This document shows, piece by piece, positions 32,431 through 41,856 of a DNA stretch of 64,000 nt; within the stretch, counting starts at the first letter, position 1, and every line of letters begins with the position of its first letter. The stretch is from SYFY01 sp041752315 (GTDB lineage: Bacteria; Pseudomonadota; Gammaproteobacteria; Pseudomonadales; Azotimanducaceae), in NCBI GenBank assembly GCA_041752315.1, contig JBGSHJ010000086.1, positions 1 through 64,000 of the forward strand, written 5' to 3'. Position numbers and translations under genes: made by a program. Below the pieces are notes generated by a model that worked only from the letters and a program-made list of their open reading frames with translations, ran no database searches and was not told the DNA's origin.

Positions 32431-34710
32431 TCAACCGTGGTGCCGAGGTACTACCCGACCAAGGCCGGCGTCGATCAGCTCCTGCCGCATGTAACGTTCA
32501 ATCTCGAGCGGATCTTCCATCTTCAGGACCTTGGCAACGATCCGCCTGGCACGCGCCAGAGTCAGATGCCTGATCACCCACTTGATGCGCGGCAGATTCG
32601 TCGCATTCATCGACAGCACGTCATAACCCATGCCCATCAGGAGGACTGCGCCGATCGGGGTTCCCGCCAGTTCGCCGCAAATCCCCACCGGCTTGCCTTC
32701 CGCGTGTGCCGCACGGGCAACTTCACGCAGCGCGCCCAGCACCGCCGGATGTACTTCCTTGTAGAGGTTGGCAACTCTTGGGTTGTTGCGATCAACCGCG
32801 AGCATGTACTGCGTCAGGTCGTTTGATCCAACAGCAAGGAAGTCGACACGCCGGGCCAGCGCACGTGCCTGGTACACCGCAGACGGGACTTCGATCATCA
32901 CACCGATCAACGGCTGTTTGACGTCAACACCTTCTTCGCAGACCTCACGATAGGCGCGATTGATGAGCAGCTTGGCCTCGTCCACTTCGCCAACACTCGA
33001 GATCATCGGCAACATGATTCGCAGTATCCCTTCCAGCCCCGCGTTGGCCTTGATCATCGCCCGCGTCTGGATCAGGAAGATTTCCGGGTGATCGAGTGTC
33101 ACCCGGATGCCACGCCAGCCAAGAAAGGGGTTGTCCTCTTCAATCGGAAAATAGCTGAGCGATTTGTCACCGCCGATATCCAGTGTCCGCATCGTCACCG
33201 GGCGGGGCTCAAAGGCCGTCATGTGTTCCCGGTAGATCACCCGCTGTTCTTCTTCCGTCGGGAACCGATCCTGCGACATGAACGGGATTTCCGTGCGGAA
33301 CAGGCCGATCCCCTGAGCACCTCGATCCAGTGAACGCGAGATATCCCCTGACAGTCCAATGTTCACCCACAGCGGCAGTCGCCAGCCGTCAGGCGTTTCG
33401 CTCGGCAGATCACGCAGGGTTTCAAGTTCCGTCGAAAAATCCCGCTCCTCCGCAATCAGCGTTCGGTACTGGTCCAGCACCGAACGCATTGGATTGACGT
33501 GAACCTCGCCATAAAAACCGTCGACGATGATGGTCGCGTTTTCAACATCAAAGAGCGGTACGTCGAGAGCGCCCATGACCGCCGGTACGCCCAGCGAGCG
33601 GGCCAGGATCGCCACATGCGAATTGCCGGAACCACGCAACGAGACGATACCGCACAACTTTTCAGCGGGAATGCTCGCGAGAATGCCGGGCGTGACTTCC
33701 TCCCCGATCAGTACCGTCTGATCCGGAAAGTACTGCTTTTTCTGGCGCGTATCCTGCAGATTCGCCAGAACACGAAGCCCCAGATCCTTGACGTCGGCGC
33801 CACGCTCACGCAGGTATGGGTCTTCCATCTGTTCGAAGGTGCGCAAGTGCTCGCGGATGACCTGACGAAGCGCGCCCTGTGCCCACTGCCCGAGCCGGAT
33901 GCGGTCGCGGACATCTCCGGGGATCGCACCGTCATCAAGCATGTGCAGGTAAACATCGAACAGGGCCAGTTCCTCGGCGGGCAAAGTGGTGCTGAACTGC
34001 TCCGCGATCCGTCGCATGTCTTCACGAACGCTCTCAACCGCCCTGTCAAATGTCAGCAGCTCGACGGTGATGTCTTCGGTTTCCCGGTCCGGCACTGCTT
34101 CGAGATCCGCCAGCGGATGCACAACCACCGCAGTACCAATGGCAACGCCCGGCGAACCACCCACACCTTTGAACAGCTGATTCTCTCGTGCGGCATCTCC
34201 TTGAGTCAGTGCTCCCACTTCTCCCGTTGCCGCGGCATGCGCGATGAGCGTGGCCAGCTGGGCTGCCAGCGTGACCATGAAAGCCTCTTCCCTTTCGTCG
34301 AAGCGCCTTTCGTTGCGCTGCTGAACGACCAGGACGCCCAACACCGCACGATGATGGATGATGGGAACCCCGAGAAATGCATGAAATGGCTCTTCACCGA
34401 TCTGGGGCAGAAAGCGGAAACGAGGATGCTCCGTCGCATCCTTCAGATTGATAGGCTCTGCCCGCTCGGCGACCAGACCCACCAGACCTTCATGGATCGC
34501 CAGCGTGAACTGACCAACAAACGCCTGGTTCAACCCTTCATTGGCAGCGAACAGGAATCGGTCACGTCCACGATTGATGAGATAGATCGAACAGACTTCC
34601 GTACCCAGTGCGGCACGGACATCCACCACCAGCAGATTGAGTGCTTCGCGAAATGAGCCCGCATGCGCCACGTCCTCAACGATCTCACGCAGAGCAGTGA
34701 GCATGTTCAT
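32431..34710 (-). CDS. ptsP: PEP-protein phosphotransferase of the nitrogen PTS (EI-Ntr)
   Basis: PtsP passes phosphate from phosphoenolpyruvate to NPr and on to PtsN, a regulatory phosphorelay. The 759-residue protein has an N-terminal GAF domain (about 1-165), which in relatives senses glutamine and 2-oxoglutarate. The EI domains follow, with the phosphorylated His365 in GNSHVAILARSLGVPAVMG and the PEP-binding C-terminal barrel (RTLDIGGDKSLSYF, FLAVGSNDLTQYMLAVDRNN, GICGELAGTP). Its ATG 34710 overlaps the rppH stop as ATGA, the usual rppH-ptsP arrangement, so the two are co-translated. Confidence 0.96.
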   Translation of the reverse strand: MNMLTALREIVEDVAHAGSFREALNLLVVDVRAALGTEVCSIYLINRGRDRFLFAANEGLNQAFVGQFTLAIHEGLVGLVAERAEPINLKDATEHPRFRFLPQIGEEPFHAFLGVPIIHHRAVLGVLVVQQRNERRFDEREEAFMVTLAAQLATLIAHAAATGEVGALTQGDAARENQLFKGVGGSPGVAIGTAVVVHPLADLEAVPDRETEDITVELLTFDRAVESVREDMRRIAEQFSTTLPAEELALFDVYLHMLDDGAIPGDVRDRIRLGQWAQGALRQVIREHLRTFEQMEDPYLRERGADVKDLGLRVLANLQDTRQKKQYFPDQTVLIGEEVTPGILASIPAEKLCGIVSLRGSGNSHVAILARSLGVPAVMGALDVPLFDVENATIIVDGFYGEVHVNPMRSVLDQYRTLIAEERDFSTELETLRDLPSETPDGWRLPLWVNIGLSGDISRSLDRGAQGIGLFRTEIPFMSQDRFPTEEEQRVIYREHMTAFEPRPVTMRTLDIGGDKSLSYFPIEEDNPFLGWRGIRVTLDHPEIFLIQTRAMIKANAGLEGILRIMLPMISSVGEVDEAKLLINRAYREVCEEGVDVKQPLIGVMIEVPSAVYQARALARRVDFLAVGSNDLTQYMLAVDRNNPRVANLYKEVHPAVLGALREVARAAHAEGKPVGICGELAGTPIGAVLLMGMGYDVLSMNATNLPRIKWVIRHLTLARARRIVAKVLKMEDPLEIERYMRQELIDAGLGRVVPRHHG

Positions 34711-35204
34711 GCGACGTCGCCACCACGCTGCCGGATCAGCAGCGGCATGAGTTCACGCAGTGCCCGACGATAGACCTCGCGCTTGAAGTCCACGACCTCG
34801 AGAACCGGATACCAGTAACTCACCCACTGCCAGTGATCAAATTCCGGGTCGGACGACGCATCAAACCTGACGGCTTCGTCAGGAGCCTGCATCCGCAGCA
34901 GAAACCACTGCTGCTTCTGTCCAAGAAAACCGGGGGTCGAATTGTGCCGTCTCAATCTCGCCGGCAATCGATACCGCAGCCAGCCCTTGGTACGGCCGAG
35001 GATCTGAACCTGATCGGGCGTCAGCCCAACCTCTTCATTGAGTTCACGAAACAGTGCGTCTTCCGGTGTCTCGTTCGGGTGAATGCCACCCAGCGGAAAC
35101 TGCCAGGCATCATGGCCACCGATCCGGCGTGCCCATAGCACCCGGTCCTGCTCATTGACGAGCACAATGCCGACATTGGGTCTGAACCCATCTGCATCGA
35201 CCAC
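34707..35204 (-). CDS. rppH: RNA pyrophosphohydrolase
   Basis: RppH removes pyrophosphate from 5' triphosphate ends of mRNA, triggering 5'-dependent decay. The 165-residue protein carries the Nudix box GGIHPNETPEDALFRELNEEVGL and the conserved DADGFRPNVGIVL and WQFPLGG segments. An upstream ATG at 35237 gives a 12-residue non-conserved extension. GTG 35204 is preferred because AGGAG lies six bases before it and the product then starts at VVDADGFRPN as in relatives. ptsP follows with a four-base ATGA overlap. The gene is divergent from the DUF255 gene across 128 bases that contain a GC-rich repeat. Confidence 0.95.
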   Translation of the reverse strand: MVDADGFRPNVGIVLVNEQDRVLWARRIGGHDAWQFPLGGIHPNETPEDALFRELNEEVGLTPDQVQILGRTKGWLRYRLPARLRRHNSTPGFLGQKQQWFLLRMQAPDEAVRFDASSDPEFDHWQWVSYWYPVLEVVDFKREVYRRALRELMPLLIRQRGGDVA

Positions 35205-35259
35205 GGCAGTCTCCTGAAAGTCGAATCGATTGAACACGAAGCGCTGCCAAATTACTACG

Positions 35260-35290
35260 CCGGGGCCGAGCCCGGGGCCGAGCCCGGGGC
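35260..35290. repeat. GC-rich 12-base tandem repeat
   Basis: The unit CCCGGGGCCGAG occurs in about two and a half head-to-tail copies between the divergent rppH and DUF255 genes. Each unit contains the palindrome CCCGGGG or its core, so the array can also fold. It lies 43 bases before the DUF255 start and 56 bases before the rppH start. It may be replication slippage or a regulatory element. Confidence 0.7.
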
Positions 35291-35332
35291 TTCGCCGGAG
35301 CCACGGCGGAGCCGGTATGCGATGATGCAGCC

Positions 35333-37411
35333 ATGGATAACAGAATGATCAACCGACTGGGTATGCAGACCAGTCCTTATCTGCTGCAGCATGCCGACAA
35401 TCCCGTGCACTGGCAGCCATGGGATGAAGAGGCACTGGCTGCTGCACGCACACTGCAGAAACCGATACTGCTCTCGATCGGATATTCCGCGTGCCACTGG
35501 TGCCATGTGATGGCACATGAGTCTTTTGAGGAAATCCCGACAGCTGCAGTCATGAACGAACACTTCGTAAACATCAAGGTGGATCGCGAGGAGCGTCCGG
35601 ATCTGGACCGTGTGTATCAGCTCGCCCACCAGATACTGACCCGCAATACCGGAGGCTGGCCCCTCACTGTCTTTCTGGATCCGGATACGCTGACGCCTTT
35701 TTTTGGCGGCACCTACTTCCCACGCACATCAAGATTTGGACTGCCCGGGTTTATGGATCTGTTGTTGCGCATCCATGGTTTTTTCAGGGACAAGCGCCAG
35801 GATCTGATCGCACAGGGAGAGAAGGTCAAGGACGTACTTGGACAGCTGGTGATGGAGGCGTCCGCTGCCACCGTCAAGGATGCCGCACTTCTGCAAACTG
35901 CTCGTGACGCACTGGGTGCCCAGTATGACCGTGAGCACGGTGGGTTTGGAGATGCACCAAAATTTCCGATGCCTTCGTCGCTCACTCGAGTGCTGCGGCA
36001 CTGGGCCTATGCACAACACCGGGGACCTCGTGATCGCGATGGTCTCGACATGGTGTTGTTCACGCTCACCCAGATGGCCCGGGGCGGCATTTTTGATCAT
36101 CTGGGTGGCGGTTTCTGCCGCTACGCGACAGATCGAAGATGGCGGATACCGCACTTCGAAAAGATGCTGAGTGACAACGCGCAGTTGGTGGCCTTGTTTG
36201 CAGATGCACTGGCTGTCAGTCCGGATCCGCTGCTACGTTCGACGCTCGAAGAAACCGTGGCCTGGCTGTTCCGGGAGATGCGTCATCCCGAGGGCGGATT
36301 TTTTTCGGCGCTGGATGCGGATACCGATGGCGAAGAGGGACTGTTCTACGCATGGCGGCGCGAGCAGGTCAAACGCCTGCTGACCGCCGACGAGTACCTG
36401 GTGATCGAGACGCTGTATGGTCTCGACAAACCGGCGAACTTCGAAAACAGGTGGATACTGTTTCGCAGCGACAGCTGGCGCAGCGTCGTCAGTCGCCTGT
36501 CACTCGAACCTGATGACGCGGCGGTGCTGCTGGCCAGCGCGCGAACAAAACTGTTCGCTGCCAGACGCGAGCGGACCCATCCATCCTGCGACCACAAGAT
36601 CCTCACCAGCTGGAACGGACTCGCCATCCATGCCCTGGCAACGGCAGGACGTGTTCTGCGGCGGTCGGACTGGATCGATGCCGCTCGAACCACTGCCAGG
36701 TTCCTGCGCGAGAACCTCTTTGTCGACGGCCGACTGCTGGCGACCTGGACAAGCGGGCAGGCGCGCCATGCTGCCTATCTGGATGACTATGCATTCCTGC
36801 TGCAGGGGCTGGCGAGCCTCCTTGCCCATGAGTGGGACGATGCAACCGCAAGTTTCAGCCGCGAGTTGTGTGAGATCGTGCTCGATCAATTCGAAGACGT
36901 CGAACGTGGTGGTTTTTACTTCACCAGCCACGATCATGAAAAACTGCTGTATCGTCCCAAACCAACCCTGGATGACGCGATGCCCCCCGGCAACGGCGTG
37001 CTTGCAGAAACGTTGCTGATTCTGGGCCACCTGTTTGCAGAGCCGCGTTACCTGACGGCCGCGGAGCGCACTTTGGCGTGTGCTCGCGCGCAGATGGAAC
37101 AACTACCCGCAGGTCATTGTTCGATGCTGCACGCCCTGGAGCTGGCTGCATCACCGCCGGACACGATCATCCTTCGCGGCCCGGTTGAACTGGTCAGTGA
37201 GTGGCGAGACGCGATAAGCGGAGGTTACAAGCCATGGCAGCGGGTCTATTCGATTCCCTACGACGGTGTTCGCTCGGTGCCGGCATACCTGCCAAGAATG
37301 GTTCCCATCGATAGCCGACAGTCCGTAACCGCCTATGTATGTCGCGGGATGCAATGTGGGTTACCCATTATCGATCTCGACACCTTGAAAAAAGCCATCG
37401 GCACAGGCTGA
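35333..37411 (+). CDS. YyaL-like thioredoxin-domain (DUF255) protein
   Basis: The 692-residue protein begins with a thioredoxin-like DUF255 domain (SPYLLQHADNPVHWQPW, then the redox-like CHWCH at Cys54-Cys57), followed by an N-acylglucosamine-epimerase/six-hairpin-like alpha toroid that makes up the rest. Other conserved blocks are VDREERPDLDRVY, GGWPLTVFLDPD, GGGFCRYATDRRW and PHFEKML. The family is widespread (human SPATA20), and its biochemical role is not established. No signal peptide is present. ATG 35333 gives the longer form; ATG 35345 is four codons downstream. It converges on the gcv genes across 59 bases with no obvious terminator. Confidence 0.93.
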   Translation: MDNRMINRLGMQTSPYLLQHADNPVHWQPWDEEALAAARTLQKPILLSIGYSACHWCHVMAHESFEEIPTAAVMNEHFVNIKVDREERPDLDRVYQLAHQILTRNTGGWPLTVFLDPDTLTPFFGGTYFPRTSRFGLPGFMDLLLRIHGFFRDKRQDLIAQGEKVKDVLGQLVMEASAATVKDAALLQTARDALGAQYDREHGGFGDAPKFPMPSSLTRVLRHWAYAQHRGPRDRDGLDMVLFTLTQMARGGIFDHLGGGFCRYATDRRWRIPHFEKMLSDNAQLVALFADALAVSPDPLLRSTLEETVAWLFREMRHPEGGFFSALDADTDGEEGLFYAWRREQVKRLLTADEYLVIETLYGLDKPANFENRWILFRSDSWRSVVSRLSLEPDDAAVLLASARTKLFAARRERTHPSCDHKILTSWNGLAIHALATAGRVLRRSDWIDAARTTARFLRENLFVDGRLLATWTSGQARHAAYLDDYAFLLQGLASLLAHEWDDATASFSRELCEIVLDQFEDVERGGFYFTSHDHEKLLYRPKPTLDDAMPPGNGVLAETLLILGHLFAEPRYLTAAERTLACARAQMEQLPAGHCSMLHALELAASPPDTIILRGPVELVSEWRDAISGGYKPWQRVYSIPYDGVRSVPAYLPRMVPIDSRQSVTAYVCRGMQCGLPIIDLDTLKKAIGTG

Positions 37412-37470
37412 TCCGTTGGTTGGCCGACCTGGATCAGCCGGTTGGGATCTGCCGATCTGCAACAGGGTTT

Positions 37471-38928
37471 TCAGAGTGGCCAGGCCAGGTCGAGATCACG
37501 TGCCGCCTTGACATCATCCAGCCGTCTGACGGGCAAGGTATGGGGCGCTGAACGAACCAGTTCCGGATTTTCCTCGACCTCGCGCAAGATCGCTCTCATT
37601 GCAGCAACAAAACCATCCAACTCTTCCTTGCTTTCGGTTTCGGTAGGTTCGATCAGGAAACATTCCGGTACCAGCAACGGAAAATAGGTGGTTGGAGAGT
37701 GGTAACCGTAATCCAGCAGCCGCTTGGCGATATCCATCGCGCTGATACCGTGCTTTTTCGCGGTTTCCTTGAAGGTGATGATGAATTCGTGGGTTGCCCT
37801 TCGATCCGGATAGGCCAGTTCGAAGCCGGCTTGCGACAATCGCGCAGCGAGATAGTTGGCATTGAGGGTTGCGAAGTCGCCAACACGATGCATGCCTTCA
37901 CGCCCGAGCATTCGAGCGTAGATGTATGCACGCAGCAGAATTCCGGCGTTCCCGCCAAATGTCGACAGGCGACCTATGCTTTGCGGAATGTCATCCTCGT
38001 CCAACCAGCGATAGCGCCCGGTTGAAGGCTCGAAACCGGCCATCGGTACCGGCAGGAACGGCAACAGGCGTTCGCCGACTCCAACCGGACCCGCGCCGGG
38101 CCCACCACCACCGTGAGGGGTCGCGAAGGTTTTGTGCAGATTCATGTGCAGAACGTCGAATCCCATGTCACCAGGCCGCACCTTGCCCAGAATGGCATTG
38201 AGGTTGGCGCCATCGTAGTAGAGCAGACCACCCGCCTGATGCACTATGCCCGCAATTTCAGCGATGGAACGCTCGAACACGCCGCACGTGGAGGGATTTG
38301 TCATCATGAGCCCGGCAGTCTGAGGGCCGACCCGTTGCCGCAGCGCCTCAACATCAACATCACCATCACTGTTGACGGGGACTTCAGTCACCCTGTATCC
38401 ACACATCGTTGCGGTGGCAGGATTGGTGCCGTGTGCCGTGCTGGCAACCAGGATCTCATTGCGTGCGTCGTCGCCGCGCGCCTCGTGGTAGCGGCGAATC
38501 ATGGCGATGCCGGCAAATTCTCCCTGGGCGCCCGCCATCGGAGCCAGCGAGACACCTCGCATTCCCGTGACGTCCTTGAGGATTTCCTGCAGTTCGAAAA
38601 GACAGGCCAGATAACCTTGACTGGCTGATTCCGGTGCAAGCGGGTGTCGCCCCAGAAATCCCTGCAGACTGGCTCCACGATGCGCGCCACGCGGGTTGTA
38701 TTTCATCGTGCACGAGCCCAATGGGTAAAACTGGGTGTCGATGGAAAAATTCCGGCGTGACAGATTGGTGAAGTGCCGTACCACCTGCAGCTCCGAAAGC
38801 TCCGGCAATGCAGGTGGAGCCATGCGCAGCGCATCTGCGGGCAGATCATCCAGTGCATCGCCCGTCACAGGTACATGTTGAGCACGTGCACCACGTCCGG
38901 GTTGGCTCAGCTCAAACAGGCTTTTCAT
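37471..38928 (-). CDS. gcvPB: Glycine dehydrogenase (decarboxylating) subunit 2
   Basis: This is the PLP-binding half of the two-subunit P-protein, which decarboxylates glycine and transfers the aminomethyl group to the lipoyl arm of GcvH. The 485-residue product starts KSLFELSQPGR, has QFYPLGSCTMKYNPR, and carries the PLP-Schiff-base region HMNLHKTFATPHGGGGPG with Lys near residue 266. ATG 38928 overlaps the gcvPA stop in an ATGA junction; the 23 residues upstream in frame are inside gcvPA and non-conserved. E. coli has a fused GcvP of about 950 residues; the split form is common in other lineages. Confidence 0.97.
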   Translation of the reverse strand: MKSLFELSQPGRGARAQHVPVTGDALDDLPADALRMAPPALPELSELQVVRHFTNLSRRNFSIDTQFYPLGSCTMKYNPRGAHRGASLQGFLGRHPLAPESASQGYLACLFELQEILKDVTGMRGVSLAPMAGAQGEFAGIAMIRRYHEARGDDARNEILVASTAHGTNPATATMCGYRVTEVPVNSDGDVDVEALRQRVGPQTAGLMMTNPSTCGVFERSIAEIAGIVHQAGGLLYYDGANLNAILGKVRPGDMGFDVLHMNLHKTFATPHGGGGPGAGPVGVGERLLPFLPVPMAGFEPSTGRYRWLDEDDIPQSIGRLSTFGGNAGILLRAYIYARMLGREGMHRVGDFATLNANYLAARLSQAGFELAYPDRRATHEFIITFKETAKKHGISAMDIAKRLLDYGYHSPTTYFPLLVPECFLIEPTETESKEELDGFVAAMRAILREVEENPELVRSAPHTLPVRRLDDVKAARDLDLAWPL

Positions 38929-40271
38929 GCCAGCACCTCCTTCAGAAGACGCGCGTAGGTAGCGATATCCCGCGTGGTCCGTTTTTCCGTCGCACAAACC
39001 AGCAACTCATGGGTGCGTGTGGGCTCATAGGTCGCCAGCGGCAGTCCGGCCAGCACACCTCGCGCCAGCAACGCATCGCGAACTTCAACGGCAGGTTTTG
39101 GCAGTGTCAGGACTGCTTCATGGAAAAAGGGGCCGGAGAACGTTCTCTGCACGCCAGGGACTTCGGTGAGTGCCTTGACCAGCTGGCGCGTATTGGCATG
39201 TGAGGCCTTGGCGGCGCGGGAGAGCCCTTCTGGCCCCATCATCGCCAGATGAATGGCTGCTGCAGTCACCAGCAAGCCCTGATTGGTACAGATGTTCGAG
39301 GTCGCCTTGGCGCGCCGGATGTGCTGTTCGCGTGCCTGCAAGGTGAGTGCATATCCGGTGCGACCTTCCAGATCCACCGTCTTGCCGATGATGCGCCCCG
39401 GCATCTGCCGAACAATCGCCTGCTTGCAGCAGAGGAATCCAAAGCTCGGCCCACCTGACGCCATCGGGATGCCCAACGGTTGGCCATCGCCGCAGGCGAT
39501 GTCCGCGCCCGTCTGACCCCATTGGCCGGGTGGTTTGAGCACCGCCATGGCGAGAGGATTCACAACCGCGATCACACTCATGCCTGCGGCGTGCGCCCAA
39601 TCGGTCAGCTGATCGACTGCTTCCAGACCACCATAAAAGTTGGGTTGCTGGATAACCAGGGATACTGCAGGCGGCAGGTCGGCCAGTGCCGCCGTTTCCA
39701 GCCTGCCATCGACTACAGGTACCGTGACAAACTCCACACCCTGCAGTCGGGACACGTTGTAGGCCGCACTGCGCATGAGCGGGTGCAGGGATCCTGCGAC
39801 GAGGATTCGACGCCCCTCGCCTTTTTTGTTGGCACGCAGCGCCATCAGGATGGCTTCGCCCAGTCCGGACCCTCCGTCATAGACCGATGCATTGGCGACA
39901 TCCATCGCCAGCAGGCGCGTCATCATCGACTGGTATTCGTAGATGAGTTGCAGCGTGCCCTGACTGGCTTCGGCCTGATACGGTGTATAGGCGGTGAGAA
40001 ACTCCCCGCGTCCGGCAAGATCCCAGACTGCGGCAGGAATGTGATGGTCATAACAGCCAGCACCGAGAAAGCAGATTTGGCCAGCATCCTGGTCGGCACG
40101 CTCCTGCATCAGCTGCAGGATTTCCAGTTCGGATATCCCCGGAGGAGTCTGCGTCAGGCCCTTGGCCCGAATCGCCGGAGGAATTTCATCGAACAGCGCA
40201 TCGACGCCGGCCACGCCTATGGTGGCCAGCATGTCCTGCACATCGCCGGAGCTGTGGGGTATGAACGGCAT
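38925..40271 (-). CDS. gcvPA: Glycine dehydrogenase (decarboxylating) subunit 1
   Basis: This is the first half of the split P-protein, 448 residues, which pairs with GcvPB to form the active alpha2beta2 enzyme. Family blocks visible are MPFIPHSSGDVQDMLATIG, GAGCYDHHIPAAV, FLTAYTPYQAEASQGTLQLIYEYQSMM, YDGGSGLGEAILMA and ICTNQGLLVTAAAIHLA. ATG 40271 is 22 bases after gcvH on the same strand. The stop overlaps the gcvPB start by four bases, which should enforce equal synthesis of the two subunits. Confidence 0.97.
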   Translation of the reverse strand: MPFIPHSSGDVQDMLATIGVAGVDALFDEIPPAIRAKGLTQTPPGISELEILQLMQERADQDAGQICFLGAGCYDHHIPAAVWDLAGRGEFLTAYTPYQAEASQGTLQLIYEYQSMMTRLLAMDVANASVYDGGSGLGEAILMALRANKKGEGRRILVAGSLHPLMRSAAYNVSRLQGVEFVTVPVVDGRLETAALADLPPAVSLVIQQPNFYGGLEAVDQLTDWAHAAGMSVIAVVNPLAMAVLKPPGQWGQTGADIACGDGQPLGIPMASGGPSFGFLCCKQAIVRQMPGRIIGKTVDLEGRTGYALTLQAREQHIRRAKATSNICTNQGLLVTAAAIHLAMMGPEGLSRAAKASHANTRQLVKALTEVPGVQRTFSGPFFHEAVLTLPKPAVEVRDALLARGVLAGLPLATYEPTRTHELLVCATEKRTTRDIATYARLLKEVLA

Positions 40272-40293
40272 CGTGGCTCAGATCTCTCGTGTT

Positions 40294-40689
40294 TTAGTGT
40301 TCGTCGTTGGCGCAGACTTCGGCGTAACCTTCGGCATCAAGCAGCGCCTCCAGATCACCTGGATCGTCCGGTTGCAGGCGGAAAAACCAGCCATCACCGT
40401 ACGGATCCTGATTCACCGTTTCCGGTGAATCTTCCAGGACATCATTGATGGCAATCACCTTGCCGCTGACCGGGGAATAGATGTCCGATGCCGCCTTCAC
40501 ACTTTCGACCACGGCAATTTCGCCCTGGGCATCAAAATTGGTGCCGACTTCCGGCAGTTCTACATAGACCACGTCTCCCAGGGCTTCCTGGGCGTGGTCG
40601 GTAATGCCAACCGTAACGGTGCCGTCCGCTTCCAGACGTGACCATTCATGCGAGGCTGCATACTTCAGATCTCTTGGGATATCGCTCAT
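40294..40689 (-). CDS. gcvH: Glycine cleavage system H protein
   Basis: GcvH carries the lipoyl-bound aminomethyl group between the P, T and L proteins. The 131-residue protein has the lipoyl attachment Lys65 in VVESVKAASDIYSPVSG, and the N-terminal KYAASHEW found in nearly all family members. ATG 40689 is preceded by AAGGAG with a seven-base gap; the frame continues upstream but the extension is not conserved. It lies 56 bases downstream of gcvT and 22 upstream of gcvPA, all on the minus strand. The L protein (lpd) is not in this window. Confidence 0.98.
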   Translation of the reverse strand: MSDIPRDLKYAASHEWSRLEADGTVTVGITDHAQEALGDVVYVELPEVGTNFDAQGEIAVVESVKAASDIYSPVSGKVIAINDVLEDSPETVNQDPYGDGWFFRLQPDDPGDLEALLDAEGYAEVCANDEH

Positions 40690-40745
40690 GCCATGCTCCT
40701 TAAGGTGGGCGATTCTGGATGGAAGACGCTCGTTGGAAAGTGAAT

Positions 40746-41813
40746 TCAACGGGTGACAACCAGCCCTTTTTTCACGAACGGGGGCTGGACCAGTCTGGCC
40801 GGCAACCACTTGCCGCGAATCTCTACTTCACAATCGCCCTTGGCCTCGCGCGGGACACGCACCAGAGCGATGCTGCATTCAAGCGTGGGAGAAAAGACGC
40901 CGCTGGTCACCACGCCTTCTCCAACCTGCGTACGCACCTTGAAGTCGTGTCTGACCACTCCTTTGCCAGTGAAGATCATACCGGTCAGTTTCCGGGTGTA
41001 GTGCTTCCGCAGTGACTCGAGCGACGTGCGGCCGATGAAATTCCGATTTGCAGGTTCAAGCGCGACGGTCCAGCCGATGCGTGATTCATAGGGGTGATTG
41101 GCTTCGGTCATGTCCTGGCCATAGAGGTTGAGGCCAGCCTCCAGGCGCAAGGTGTCGCGTGCTGCAAGCCCGGCGGCCTGCACGCCCGCGGCCAGCAGGC
41201 GCCCAAACAGACTCACCGATTCTGCAGCCGGCAACATGATCTCGACACCATCTTCACCGGTGTACCCGGTCCGGCCAATCATCCACTCACCATGAGCCAG
41301 CGCATTGAAGGCCGGCAACTGCGCCAGCGCCGGCAGATTGCACAGTTCAGTCACCCTGGCGACTGCCTCGGGTCCTTGTACTGCCAGATTGGCGAGATCT
41401 TTTCGTTCCCGCCAGTCAGCTCCGGACCGCCGGTTGGTTGCGAACCAGGCGAGCACCTTGTCCCGTGTCGACGCGTTGACGATGGCACGATAGCCTTGCT
41501 CTGTACGGTATACGGTCAGGTCATCAAGGATGCCACCTTCGGCGTTCAGCAGAGCGCCATAAAGCGCCTGACCAGGCGCCTCAAGTTTGCCCACGTCATT
41601 GGCGACCAGGGTTTCCAGGAAAGCCCGGGCTTGCCGGCCATCGATGTCGATGATGGTCATGTGAGACACATCGAACACGCCTGCCGATGAGCGAACGGCC
41701 TGGTGTTCAACGATCTGCGATCCGTAATGCAGTGGCATGTCCCAGCCCCCGAAGGGCACCATGCGCGCCCCGGCTGCGACATGGGCATCGTGGAGCGGGG
41801 TGCGAAGGGTCAT
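40746..41813 (-). CDS. gcvT: Glycine cleavage system aminomethyltransferase (T protein)
   Basis: GcvT releases ammonia from the aminomethyl-lipoyl group and forms 5,10-methylene-THF. The 355-residue protein shows MTLRTPLHDAHVAAGARMVPFGGWDMPLHYGSQ at the start, VFDVSHMTIIDIDG with the catalytic-site Asp region, RTGYTGEDGVEIMLP and a C-terminal AKGDCEVEIRGKWLPARLV. ATG 41813 gives the family N-terminus; an earlier in-frame start adds 21 non-conserved residues. It is the first gene of the gcvT-gcvH-gcvPA-gcvPB set and lies 43 bases downstream of the Ubi hydroxylase gene, too short for a glycine riboswitch. Confidence 0.97.
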   Translation of the reverse strand: MTLRTPLHDAHVAAGARMVPFGGWDMPLHYGSQIVEHQAVRSSAGVFDVSHMTIIDIDGRQARAFLETLVANDVGKLEAPGQALYGALLNAEGGILDDLTVYRTEQGYRAIVNASTRDKVLAWFATNRRSGADWRERKDLANLAVQGPEAVARVTELCNLPALAQLPAFNALAHGEWMIGRTGYTGEDGVEIMLPAAESVSLFGRLLAAGVQAAGLAARDTLRLEAGLNLYGQDMTEANHPYESRIGWTVALEPANRNFIGRTSLESLRKHYTRKLTGMIFTGKGVVRHDFKVRTQVGEGVVTSGVFSPTLECSIALVRVPREAKGDCEVEIRGKWLPARLVQPPFVKKGLVVTR

Positions 41814-41856
41814 GACAATGGGCCTGTCTAGAGGAAGCGTATGCGAGCGGAGGATT

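Noticed and set aside
31651..34656. Two plus-strand frames of 391 and 385 codons opposite the MFS gene and ptsP
   Set aside because: Both are explained by the conserved minus-strand genes, and their translations are low-quality (Gln/Arg/His rich).
41814..41856. A glycine riboswitch before gcvT
   Set aside because: The 43-base gap between the Ubi hydroxylase gene and gcvT is far too short, and no glycine-aptamer features are visible.
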